Shown: positions 8,769-17,392 of the stretch, one piece after another
Layout of the letters: each line of letters starts with the position of its first letter
Position numbering within the stretch: the first letter of the stretch is position 1
Assembly: GCA_030690365.1 (NCBI GenBank)
Contig: JAUYGX010000022.1
Location: 18,773 to 82,772, forward strand
DNA from: Bacteroidales bacterium
GTDB taxonomy: Bacteria; Bacteroidota; Bacteroidia; Bacteroidales; F082
Direction of reading: 5' to 3'
Length of the DNA stretch: 64,000 nt
Notes under the pieces: generated by a model
Told to the model about the DNA's origin: nothing
Database searches by the model: none
What the model saw: the letters and a program-made list of their open reading frames with translations, nothing else
Program-made: the position numbers and the translations under genes

Positions 8769-9764
8769 CTACTCATTGTAAACCACCGCCCCAACCACTT
8801 CGCCAACCATGCCGAGGCTGGTTTTATCAATTTGGCTCAAATCATCACTTACAGTATGCCAATAATCGTAAAAAGTACCGTTCTTGCTGGCGGTGTCAAG
8901 ATGGATAATGTCGATGGTAGGAATATTGATGTATTTGTTTACCGGAATGTGATCGTCGGTTACCCCTCCTACTTTTATATTCACAAACTGATTTCCGTAA
9001 CCCAGTTTTGCAGCCACTTTCCATACCTTATCTACCACAAATCCTGCATATTGCATCGAAAAGTATTCTTTGCTGAAAAATGCACCTTTGGCACCAACCA
9101 TGTCCAGAAGAATTCCATAAGCGGCCTGATAACCAAAAATATGTGGGTTTTTCGACCAATATTGCGCACCAAGTCCCCAATATTCTTCATTCGACATGTT
9201 TAGTTCGGTGGGTGGTCCCCAGTCTTCCAGATCGAATAATACTATATCCACTCCTATATTCGGGTTTTTCAGTTGAAACTGTCGTGCCAACTCCAGCAAA
9301 ACGCCTACTCCGCTGGCACCATCGTTGGCACCGTCGATGGGTGTGTTTTGAAGTGATTCATCGGGATCGTGGTCGGCAAATGGACGCGAATCCCAGTGCG
9401 ACATCAACAATATTCGTTTTTTAAGATCAGGATTGTATGAAGCAATTATGTTTATTCCATTGCGGATAACGTTGTCATAGGTGCGGGCTTTAAAATTCTG
9501 CTTGGTTACCTGGGCACCATATTGATTTAGTTTGGCCGTAAGCCAAGCGGCGCAAGCTGCATGGGCCGGAGTTCCCGGTACGCGTGGTCCGAAAGCCACC
9601 TGACTGGCAACAAACTCATACGCTGAATCAGCATTGAAAGTGATGGGTTGAATTTTTTTCTCCGTCTGGGTTGACTGACTTCGCCGACCTGAACTTGCAT
9701 TGTTTTGGCAGGAAGTCAAGATCACCGTCAGCATGATTATTATGGTGGTTATTTTTGATCGCAT
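8769..9764 (-). CDS. M28-family glutaminyl-peptide cyclotransferase-like lipoprotein
   Basis: The start at 9764 (MRSKITTIIIMLTVILTSC) gives a lipoprotein signal with lipobox LTSC; a longer in-frame start exists at 9812 but would overlap the upstream gene. The 331-residue protein has the type II glutaminyl cyclase/M28 pattern: SHWDSRPFADHD, then GANDGASG (zinc Asp, about residue 147), LFDLEDWG (catalytic/zinc Glu, about 181) and YWHTVSDD (zinc His, about 303). Enzymes of this type convert N-terminal Gln of exported proteins to pyroglutamate. That would fit this genome, where at least seven signal peptides in the window leave Gln at +1. Aminopeptidase activity is the alternative. The gene follows a nitroreductase gene, with a gap of only 4 nt. 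Confidence 0.75.
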   Translation of the reverse strand: MRSKITTIIIMLTVILTSCQNNASSGRRSQSTQTEKKIQPITFNADSAYEFVASQVAFGPRVPGTPAHAACAAWLTAKLNQYGAQVTKQNFKARTYDNVIRNGINIIASYNPDLKKRILLMSHWDSRPFADHDPDESLQNTPIDGANDGASGVGVLLELARQFQLKNPNIGVDIVLFDLEDWGPPTELNMSNEEYWGLGAQYWSKNPHIFGYQAAYGILLDMVGAKGAFFSKEYFSMQYAGFVVDKVWKVAAKLGYGNQFVNIKVGGVTDDHIPVNKYINIPTIDIIHLDTASKNGTFYDYWHTVSDDLSQIDKTSLGMVGEVVGAVVYNE

Positions 9765-9768
9765 AAGA

Positions 9769-10365
9769 TTAAAATAGATTGGTTGAAATACCAAAGGTGT
9801 CTGTATAAACAAGGTCGTTCAGGTTTTTACGACTTCTGGAACGGATTTCCGCTTCGGCCATATCAGCAGGCAGGTCGTCCAAATGACCATAATATCCCAC
9901 GGCCATCACCGATGTGGGTTGATAATCATCGGGAATATGAAACAATACGCGGGCTTTTTCAGGGTCGAAACCACTCATCTGGTGCGAAAGCAGTCCCTGA
10001 TACACCGCCTCAACGGCTATGTTGGCTGCCGATTGCCCTAAATCGTATTGAAATGTTGCATTTGGTTTTCCGTTGTGAGAGAACGTTTTTTTCGCCAAAT
10101 TCATGATTAAAACCGGCGCATGTCCTGCCCATTGTTGGTTCCAATCAATCAGGGTCTCAACAATTTTATCGTAGGCGGCATCCCCTTTTATTCCCACAAT
10201 AAAGCGCCAGGGTTGCTCATTAAACGCAGAAGCTGACCATCTGGCAGCTTCAAAAAGACTTTGTAGCTTGTTCTTCTCAACAGGTTTGGATGAAAAGGCG
10301 CGTGGACTCCATCTTTCGATAGCATATGGATTTATTGGGAATTGAGTTGGGGCTGTATTCTTCAT
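9769..10365 (-). CDS. nitroreductase family protein (FMN-dependent)
   Basis: This 198-residue protein matches the small nitroreductase family. The N-terminal motif RWSPRAFSSKPV (about residues 18-29) and ARWSASAFNEQPWRFIVG (about 41-58) carry the residues that contact FMN phosphate, and VMAVGYYG near residue 150 is the usual C-terminal FMN loop. Members reduce nitro, quinone or flavin substrates with NAD(P)H in the cytoplasm. The physiological substrate cannot be read from sequence. It lies immediately upstream of the M28 lipoprotein gene on the same strand, so the pair probably share a transcript although no functional link is evident. Confidence 0.87.
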   Translation of the reverse strand: MKNTAPTQFPINPYAIERWSPRAFSSKPVEKNKLQSLFEAARWSASAFNEQPWRFIVGIKGDAAYDKIVETLIDWNQQWAGHAPVLIMNLAKKTFSHNGKPNATFQYDLGQSAANIAVEAVYQGLLSHQMSGFDPEKARVLFHIPDDYQPTSVMAVGYYGHLDDLPADMAEAEIRSRSRKNLNDLVYTDTFGISTNLF

Positions 10366-10447
10366 GTTTTTTTTGCAAAATTAACCAATTTGCCACAGAC
10401 TGGAGCAATTGTTAACACTCATTAAATGAATACGGGAAGGAAATCGA

Positions 10448-13400
10448 TTACAAGTCCTCTGCCTGTTTGTTGATCAGATTGATGGCCTCTTCCATATTTT
10501 CGTTGTTTACAGCCTTGTTAATAGCTTCTAATACGGATTTGTCCACACCCCTTGAGGCAAGTTCGTCGAGTTGATCCAGGGCTTTCGGGCTTTTCTTTTT
10601 TAGATTCTCAATTAACAGGTAGAAAGTGTCTTTTGAGATTTCCTGAGGTTTATCCTCCGGATTTCCTTTTTTTTGAAAGTGACTTAACAGTGTAACGGTG
10701 ATGGTTTTCAGCTTGTTTTCAAGCAATGGCATTTTCTTTTCAAAAAGTGCAATATCCTTTGATAATACTGCCTGCTCAACAACCTGTGATTGTTTGTAAA
10801 CGCTGTCGGCGCCAATATTTCCACTTTCTCCTTTAAGGGTATGTATTAACAAATGTGCTTCTTCGAATTTACTTTGACTGACCAGCTTCCTTAATTCGTT
10901 ACAGGTTTTATCGTTGGAGGAAATAAATTTCCGAAGCATATTGGTATACAGCAATTCGTTGTTTCCAAACCTGCGAATTCCGGTTTTAGCATCCAGGTCA
11001 TCTGTGGAGATGCCAGCAAAATCCAATGCCTGTTTTTTATCAACTACAGGATACCTGGTATCAATTTTTTTATTTTGTAAGATCCAATTTGAGATCTGTT
11101 CATAAAACAATTCAGGATCGATGGGCTTGGTAATGATATCGTTGATGCCCGCTTCATCGCATTTTGTTTTAATGGAATCCATGGCATCGGCTGTAATGGC
11201 CAGAATGGGTACCTTTTTGTCATACTTACGGATTTGAGTCGAAGACACATAACCATCCATAACAGGCATGTGTAAATCCATGAGGATGAGGTCGAATTGA
11301 TGGTTGATAGCTTTTTGTAAAGCAATCGCCCCGTTATCAGCTAACTCAATGAAGATTCCTATGTTGTCGAGCAATTCAAAAACTACCTGCCGATTGATTT
11401 CATTGTCTTCTGCCAGCAAAATTTTGTAACCGGCCAGGTTTTTCTTAACGTTTTCGATGGCAACAGTTCTTCCTATTTTAATTGAATGAGCAGATCTTGC
11501 CTTTCCAAATACATTAAAAATCAGTTCTAAAACTACAGAAGGGAGGAAAGGTTTACTCAAATATCCATCCACGCCGATAATATTTTGTTCAAATAATCTC
11601 CTGTTATTTTCGGTTTCAGCAATCAAAATTGTTTTTACAGAGGGAAGTGTTCGATTTTCGCGTATGGTCATAATGGTGTCGAGTCCGCTTATACCAGGTA
11701 GTTGCATATCGATCATGAGCAGGTTTGGAGGGTTGTTTTCGATGGCTTTAATTACCTCCTCGCCCGATGTGGCAGTATCAACATTAAAAGAAAACGATTT
11801 AAGTGTCTCCACTATTGATTTTAGTGCCGAAGGGTTGTCGTCGCAAACAAGTATTTTAATTGTTTTTAAATCCTCCGGGATGGTAAATTGAGGAATAGTA
11901 CTTTCGGGTTGAATACCCACTTTACAGGTAAAATAAAAGGTGCTTCCTTTGCCGGGTTCGCTCTCAATCCCAATTTCTCCACCCATCATTTCTATCAGCA
12001 ACTTGCTGATGCTAAGACCAAGTCCGGTTCCACCATATTTTCGGGTAATTGAATTGTCGGCTTGTTTAAATTCGTCGAATAAATGTGGAATTTGCTCTTT
12101 GCTAATACCAATTCCGGTATCCTGTACCGAAATTTTAAGATATCCTTCGTGTTCATTTATTTTCTCGCCTAAATCCACCTGAATGATCACTTCACCGGTG
12201 GAGGTAAATTTAATGGCATTGTTACATAAATTCGTGAGTACCTGTCCAATACGTAAAGGGTCACCAGTCAATTGACGTGGAACATTTTTGCCAATATTCA
12301 CCACGAACTCCAGATTTTTATCACTGGCAAGTTGGGCAGTTAGGGTTAAAATGGAGTTGAGTACAATTTCGAGATCGAAGTTGGCTTTTTCGAGTTGCAT
12401 TTTTCCGGCTTCTATCTTCGAGAAATCCAGGATATCATTAATCAGTCCAAGCAGTGTTGCTGCCGATCGATCAATTTTGGTTAAATAATCTTCCTGTTTA
12501 TTGGTTAATGATGTGTTGAGGGCCAGATGTGTAAGTCCCATTACAGCATTGAGCGGGGTTCGGATTTCGTGTGAGACGGTAGCTATAAACTGACTTTTGG
12601 CAATGGTAGCCTGTTTGGCAAGTTTTACAGCATTCTTGAGCTCCTTTGTCCGAAGGAGGATGGTATTTTCAAGATCGGTTTTTTGCCTCTGAATGGTATG
12701 AACCCGCCATTTAATAATCAGCCAAATGATGAATATGAAGACCAGAATATATAAGGTTATGGCCCACCAGGTAAAATACCAGGGCCATTGGATGGTGAAG
12801 GGATAGGTGGCCACATTGCTCCAAACCGAAGATTTTCCTTTGGCACGAACCATAAAAACGTAACTTCCCGGATATATATTGCGGTAATCAGCCTCGTTGT
12901 CTTTACTCAATGGACTCCAGCTATTGTCAACTCCATTTAGCATGTATTCATATTGAATTTGATTCGGGGAACTCCAGTCGGTGGCCGAAAACTGGAAAGT
13001 TAGATGATTAAATTTGTGCGGAAGACTTAAATTAATCGGAAGGTTTACAAATGGCAGAACTTCTGTAAATTGAATTTTCGACTGAGCATATTCATTCGTG
13101 TTGCGTTTTAACTCATTGAAAACATATGATTTATCGTTGATGATGATATTGTTAATTTGTGCGATAGGTGCATTTTTACTGGTTTTATAGCTTTTTAAAT
13201 CAAGCATGGTAAGTGCCTTGTTGGTTCCCCACCACATTCGGTCCGTTTTATCGAGAAAAACAGAGTTGGTATAGAAATCCACACCAAAGAGGCCATTCAT
13301 TTTGTTGTAATTGATCAAAACAAATTTGGCGTTCTTAAAGTAATCCTCCGATGTGTTTAAACTGTCGGGGATCAGTATCCGGGTCAATCCACGGGTGGTT

Positions 13401-15631
13401 CCAACCCAAAGAGCATTGTCACTGTCGCGTTTAATCGAAAAGACATAATTATTACTAAGACCTTCCTCTTTGGTAAATGTCCTGAACGTTTTGCCATTAA
13501 AACAGCTTATGCCACCTCCATCGGTTCCAAACCAAAGGTTGCCCTGGTGGTCCTGTTCGATGGTCCAAACAGTGTTGTCAGCCAATCCCTGATCTTTGGT
13601 AAACCTCACCAGGGTGTCGTTATAAAGCCGCGATACTCCGGCACCCATGGTGCCAAACCACAAAGCGCCAGAGGGTTCTTCAAAAATACACAGCGCTTTA
13701 TCTGTACCCAGTCCGTTTTTATTGTTGAGGGTATAAAATTTCTGTCCATCAAATTTTGTAATCCCGCCTTCGCTGGCAATCCAGAGGTCACCGTTTTGGT
13801 CTTGTAGCACCTTCCGTACAGTGTTGTTGGGTAAACCCTGATCAGTAGAATAATTGGTAAAAGAGATTTTTCCGGATTCAAAATCCCTACCATCCATTCT
13901 GCTTATACCACCTTCGAAAGTGCCAAACCAGTAATCCTTGTCGCGGGATTCGGTAATCGACGTAACAATATTATTGGCCAGGCCCTGTTTGTCGTTAATG
14001 TGCAGGAATGAACTGTTTTTACCCAGCGGGTCGGGGTCGTTTACCACCAAAAGTCCATCATCAAATACGCTTAACCAAAAATTCTTCTGGTCCTGAAAAA
14101 TGGATAGAACCAGATTATCGCTCAGTCCTTGTTCTCGGGTAACATGCACAAAGCTGTTAAAATTGAAGTGAGAGATGCCGCCGCCATCTGTTCCAATCCA
14201 CAGATTGCCCTGGTCATCTTCGTACAGACATCTAACATAGTTGTCGTTAAGTCCATGGCTGGTTTCGTAGTTGATAAATGCGTTGCCATCGAATCGGGTT
14301 ATTCCATATCCAAAAGTACCAAACCAAAGGTTGTTATCGTCGTGGTCTTCAACAATGGATAAAATGGTGTTTCCTCCCAACCCCTGTTCCATACCGTAGT
14401 TGGTGAAAGTAGTGCCATCAAATTTGGATGCTCCACCACCATTGGTACCCAGCCAGATATCGCCTTTACTGTCTTCTGTTATAGAAATAATAAAATTTGC
14501 AGGAAGACCATCGTTTGTATTAAAGTTCAGAAAATGAGTGCCATTGAATTTGCTGATCCCATTTTGCTGAGTTCCAAACCAGATATTCCCTGATTTATCT
14601 TCATAAATCGCAGAAACAGACTTTTCGGGCAACCCCTGTTCATTGGTATAGGTGGTAAATGTTTCGCCATCGAATTTAACAGCACCTCTGGTGGTTGCAA
14701 TCCATATATTCCCAAGATGATCTTCAAACAGTTTTAATACCACATTCGATGGCAATCCCTGTTTCTTACCATATTGAATAAATTTGCTTCCATCGAAGAA
14801 ATTCAACCCGGCATCCTGTGTGCCGATCCAAAAATGATTGTTTTTATCTTTAATAAACGAATAAACCAAATCCGACGACAAACCGCTGGAAGTGGTATAC
14901 TGGGTAAATGACAATCCATTGTAGGAAATCAGCCCCCCGGTATGGCTGCCAAACCACATAACTCCCTTTTCATCTTCGGCAATGCCCCTGATATACGAGT
15001 TGGGCAGCTCCTGATCAGCGTCCAGAAAACTAATGTTGAACTGCGCGTTTTCTTTATACCGAAACGGCAATGCCGCAATTTGTTTGGGATGTGGCGCCAT
15101 GATTCCAATGGGTGGGAAAATCGAATCCTGATGCTGAACTGTTACAAGTCCGGATTTTCTGGCCTGTTGGTAAAAACCGGTTAAGTTGTCAGCGTCGGCC
15201 TCCACCATATCGGATAGGCGTGTAACCACCGGAGGAATGGTCATCTCCAGTCCGGAAGAGTTAATTTTTGATTCGGGAATTCTGATTACTTCCGGCTTTT
15301 TGCTTTGGATGGCTGCCATTCCGGCAAATTTTTCTTCTATCGTTTGAGGAAGGAACGATTTTCCAGGAATAACGGAGGCTGACATGTTAAAATCAATGGT
15401 TTCCCCTTTTTGGCTGGAAATTTTTACCGGGGGTTTTATTCCGTTCTTTCCCGGAACGCGGATGATTAAAGAATCCATGTAGACACGAGTCGTTATCGGG
15501 GGTATAACTTTGTCAGGATTTGAAACGGCCTCTTGGTAATTTTTTTTAAGATTTTTGGGGCTATCACTACAACCCTGCAAAAGCAATAACGTACTTATGA
15601 ACAAAACAAAAAACGTAATTCCTGATCTCAT
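10448..15631 (-). CDS. hybrid sensor histidine kinase with double propeller, two receivers and HPt
   Basis: The 1727-residue protein has these parts in order: a lipobox-like signal (FISTLLLLQGC), a unique region (about 22-205), about fourteen two-component propeller repeats (about 207-800; WFGT/WIGT and GGGIS.F.G pattern), a Y_Y_Y domain (about 860-940), one membrane helix (about 951-975), HisKA (VSHEIRTPLNAVMG, His near 1020), HATPase (NNAIKF near 1130, DTGIGIS near 1170, GGTGLGLSIS near 1200), REC1 (Asp in MIDMQLPGISG, about 1303), REC2 (Asp in LMDLHMPVMDG, about 1450), and HPt (LIHTLKGESGNIGA, about 1595). A helical tail closes it. There is no AraC or other DNA-binding domain, so output must go to another regulator. 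Fourteen repeats fit two seven-bladed periplasmic sensors, as in Bacteroidota HTCS proteins. The ligand is unknown. Confidence 0.93.
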   Translation of the reverse strand: MRSGITFFVLFISTLLLLQGCSDSPKNLKKNYQEAVSNPDKVIPPITTRVYMDSLIIRVPGKNGIKPPVKISSQKGETIDFNMSASVIPGKSFLPQTIEEKFAGMAAIQSKKPEVIRIPESKINSSGLEMTIPPVVTRLSDMVEADADNLTGFYQQARKSGLVTVQHQDSIFPPIGIMAPHPKQIAALPFRYKENAQFNISFLDADQELPNSYIRGIAEDEKGVMWFGSHTGGLISYNGLSFTQYTTSSGLSSDLVYSFIKDKNNHFWIGTQDAGLNFFDGSKFIQYGKKQGLPSNVVLKLFEDHLGNIWIATTRGAVKFDGETFTTYTNEQGLPEKSVSAIYEDKSGNIWFGTQQNGISKFNGTHFLNFNTNDGLPANFIISITEDSKGDIWLGTNGGGASKFDGTTFTNYGMEQGLGGNTILSIVEDHDDNNLWFGTFGYGITRFDGNAFINYETSHGLNDNYVRCLYEDDQGNLWIGTDGGGISHFNFNSFVHVTREQGLSDNLVLSIFQDQKNFWLSVFDDGLLVVNDPDPLGKNSSFLHINDKQGLANNIVTSITESRDKDYWFGTFEGGISRMDGRDFESGKISFTNYSTDQGLPNNTVRKVLQDQNGDLWIASEGGITKFDGQKFYTLNNKNGLGTDKALCIFEEPSGALWFGTMGAGVSRLYNDTLVRFTKDQGLADNTVWTIEQDHQGNLWFGTDGGGISCFNGKTFRTFTKEEGLSNNYVFSIKRDSDNALWVGTTRGLTRILIPDSLNTSEDYFKNAKFVLINYNKMNGLFGVDFYTNSVFLDKTDRMWWGTNKALTMLDLKSYKTSKNAPIAQINNIIINDKSYVFNELKRNTNEYAQSKIQFTEVLPFVNLPINLSLPHKFNHLTFQFSATDWSSPNQIQYEYMLNGVDNSWSPLSKDNEADYRNIYPGSYVFMVRAKGKSSVWSNVATYPFTIQWPWYFTWWAITLYILVFIFIIWLIIKWRVHTIQRQKTDLENTILLRTKELKNAVKLAKQATIAKSQFIATVSHEIRTPLNAVMGLTHLALNTSLTNKQEDYLTKIDRSAATLLGLINDILDFSKIEAGKMQLEKANFDLEIVLNSILTLTAQLASDKNLEFVVNIGKNVPRQLTGDPLRIGQVLTNLCNNAIKFTSTGEVIIQVDLGEKINEHEGYLKISVQDTGIGISKEQIPHLFDEFKQADNSITRKYGGTGLGLSISKLLIEMMGGEIGIESEPGKGSTFYFTCKVGIQPESTIPQFTIPEDLKTIKILVCDDNPSALKSIVETLKSFSFNVDTATSGEEVIKAIENNPPNLLMIDMQLPGISGLDTIMTIRENRTLPSVKTILIAETENNRRLFEQNIIGVDGYLSKPFLPSVVLELIFNVFGKARSAHSIKIGRTVAIENVKKNLAGYKILLAEDNEINRQVVFELLDNIGIFIELADNGAIALQKAINHQFDLILMDLHMPVMDGYVSSTQIRKYDKKVPILAITADAMDSIKTKCDEAGINDIITKPIDPELFYEQISNWILQNKKIDTRYPVVDKKQALDFAGISTDDLDAKTGIRRFGNNELLYTNMLRKFISSNDKTCNELRKLVSQSKFEEAHLLIHTLKGESGNIGADSVYKQSQVVEQAVLSKDIALFEKKMPLLENKLKTITVTLLSHFQKKGNPEDKPQEISKDTFYLLIENLKKKSPKALDQLDELASRGVDKSVLEAINKAVNNENMEEAINLINKQAEDL

Positions 15632-16006
15632 CTCTGTGTCATTATGAAGAGAAAACGGGTTGATAGAGTTTGAAAAAAGAGCAGGTAAATATACACAATT
15701 GTTTCAATAATTTTAACCAATTCAAAATGAGCATGAATTTTTTGGAATGACCTCCGTCTTCTGACCTTAATTTTTAAACTCTTCAACCTTCTCACCCCCT
15801 TCCTGCCAGCCCTGCATACCGACAGGCAGGCGGCAGGCTGGAATCCCCCAAAGGGGGAAACTACCACGGCCTATTCATATTTTTAGTTTTTCCCAATTAA
15901 GTAGTTATGTTGCTATTGTGTTCATTATTAATTTTTTCTTTTTCGACCTTTCCAAAATTCCGACTTCCCCAGATGACTATCGGGGTCCCACTTTCCTTAA
16001 AGGCTT
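15632..16006. other. 375-bp intergenic region with hairpin-rich repeats
   Basis: No credible gene is present: an open frame on the minus strand at 15628-15867 crosses repeat sequence and encodes a low-complexity basic peptide. The stretch contains the GC-rich repeat at 15789-15862 and a second related palindromic piece near 15966-15990 (CCCC...ATCGGGG). It separates the hybrid kinase from the NtrB-like kinase. Confidence 0.5.
15789..15862. repeat. hairpin-forming dispersed intergenic repeat
   Basis: CCAGCC...GGCTGG arms enclose further CAGGCAGGCGGCAGG sequence, followed by a perfect TCCCCC-AAA-GGGGGA hairpin (15844-15858). The GGAATCCCC...AAAGGGG core recurs at 33155-33315, so this is a member of a dispersed family found in non-coding DNA of this genome. 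It may also terminate the NtrBC-like transcript arriving from the right on the minus strand. Confidence 0.55.
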
Positions 16007-17392
16007 TTAAAAGATTATTGTAAAATTGGCTCCTTCTCCTGGTTTAGAGCGCACACTGATGGTTCCTTTGTGCATCTGCATGATTTGGCGTGAAAGGCTC
16101 AACCCGATGCCTGATCCGCTTTTTTTGGAAGTAAAGAAAGGCATAAAAATTTTATCCAGAATGTCCTGGCTGATTCCTTTTCCATTGTCGGCAACCTCAA
16201 TGGTAGTCCGGTTGTTAAGGTTTACGGAGGCCACGATGGTTATCTGGGGTTTTTCAACTTCTGCTACCGCATCAATCGCATTCAGAATCAGGTTAATCAA
16301 CACCTGGTCGATCAAGTCCGGGTCGGCCAGAATTTTGAGATCCTGTGGAAATATTTTGGTGGTACATTTAATGTTGAGTTGTTCGAATTTTGGATGCATC
16401 AATTCCAGGGTACTGTCGAAAAGTTTGCTGGTTTTAAAATAGCGAAAGTGAGGCTTTGGAATCCGTGTGAGGTTTCGGTATAATTCAACAAAGTTCAGAA
16501 GTCCTTTTCCTCTGTTTTCGATGGTGGCCACGGCTTGTGTAACACTTTCAATATCATCTTCTTCCTGTTCATCCCGGGCCGGGTAATTTTCCTTTCGGGT
16601 TTCGAGAATTTCCTTGATGGTAGCCGCCAGCGATGAGATGGGCGTGATGGAGTTCATGATTTCGTGGGTGAGCACCCGAATGAGTTTCTGCCACGATTCA
16701 ATTTCCTTTTGTTCCAACTCGGGATGGATATCCTGAAATGAAACCAAAATGTATTCCTCGCCACGCATTTTAAACTCGGTAGCATGCATCGAAAGTTGAA
16801 GCAATTCGTCGTTTACAAACAGTTTAAACAGGGTTTTGTCACCTGCCCGCATCGAAAGCAGCCTTTCGGGCAATTCATCCGAAACATGTTTCAGGTCGTT
16901 TATTTTTCTGAGACGGTTTATTTGTAAAAGATGCTTCACCGCATTGTTAAACACATCCACCTTTCCATCTCTTTTAAACACGATAATGCCAATGCTAACA
17001 TGCTGAATAACGGTAAGAAGATAGTTAAAATGTTCTTCTTTCTCGGTTTTGTTTTTGTTAAAGGCGGCGATTACCTGATTGAATTCGTTGTTTAAACCTT
17101 CAAAACTTTTTCCCAGGTCATTTTCGGAGAAAGAAGTGGAAAAATCGGCGTGACGGATTGATTCGAAAAAGCGGGCCAGCTTTCGATTGGTTTGTTCGGT
17201 ATACCGAATCAACGAAATAACCTGTGCAAAGCTGATGACAATTAAAATAAGTGTACTAACCAGATAGGCAGGCTTTTGGAAAAGATAAAAAATAAAGAAA
17301 AGGGTTACAGTAAGTATCAGTACCCGTAACGTTATCTGAAGTCGAAATCGCTTATAAACCATATTTTTCAATTCTTCTGTATAGTGAGGCAC
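16007..17392 (-). CDS. NtrB/PAS-type sensor histidine kinase
   Basis: This 461-residue protein has two membrane helices (about residues 20-38 and 42-62) with almost no periplasmic loop, a HAMP-like linker, and a PAS-type domain (about 125-225, including IQHVSIGIIVFKRDGKVDVF). The phosphoacceptor box is LTHEIMNSITPISS (His near 242) and the ATPase domain spans about 330-461 (NLILNAIDAV, VADNGKGIS, GSGIGLSLSRQI). The short loop suggests sensing in the membrane or cytoplasm. Its start overlaps the gene for the sigma-54 activator by 41 nt, so they are a cognate pair. The first 14 codons lie within the upstream gene. Confidence 0.9.
   Translation of the reverse strand: MPHYTEELKNMVYKRFRLQITLRVLILTVTLFFIFYLFQKPAYLVSTLILIVISFAQVISLIRYTEQTNRKLARFFESIRHADFSTSFSENDLGKSFEGLNNEFNQVIAAFNKNKTEKEEHFNYLLTVIQHVSIGIIVFKRDGKVDVFNNAVKHLLQINRLRKINDLKHVSDELPERLLSMRAGDKTLFKLFVNDELLQLSMHATEFKMRGEEYILVSFQDIHPELEQKEIESWQKLIRVLTHEIMNSITPISSLAATIKEILETRKENYPARDEQEEDDIESVTQAVATIENRGKGLLNFVELYRNLTRIPKPHFRYFKTSKLFDSTLELMHPKFEQLNIKCTTKIFPQDLKILADPDLIDQVLINLILNAIDAVAEVEKPQITIVASVNLNNRTTIEVADNGKGISQDILDKIFMPFFTSKKSGSGIGLSLSRQIMQMHKGTISVRSKPGEGANFTIIF

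Noticed and set aside
15628..15867. 79-codon minus-strand frame ahead of the hybrid kinase
   Set aside because: It runs through the GC-rich repeat and gives a low-complexity basic peptide; more likely the kinase leader region.
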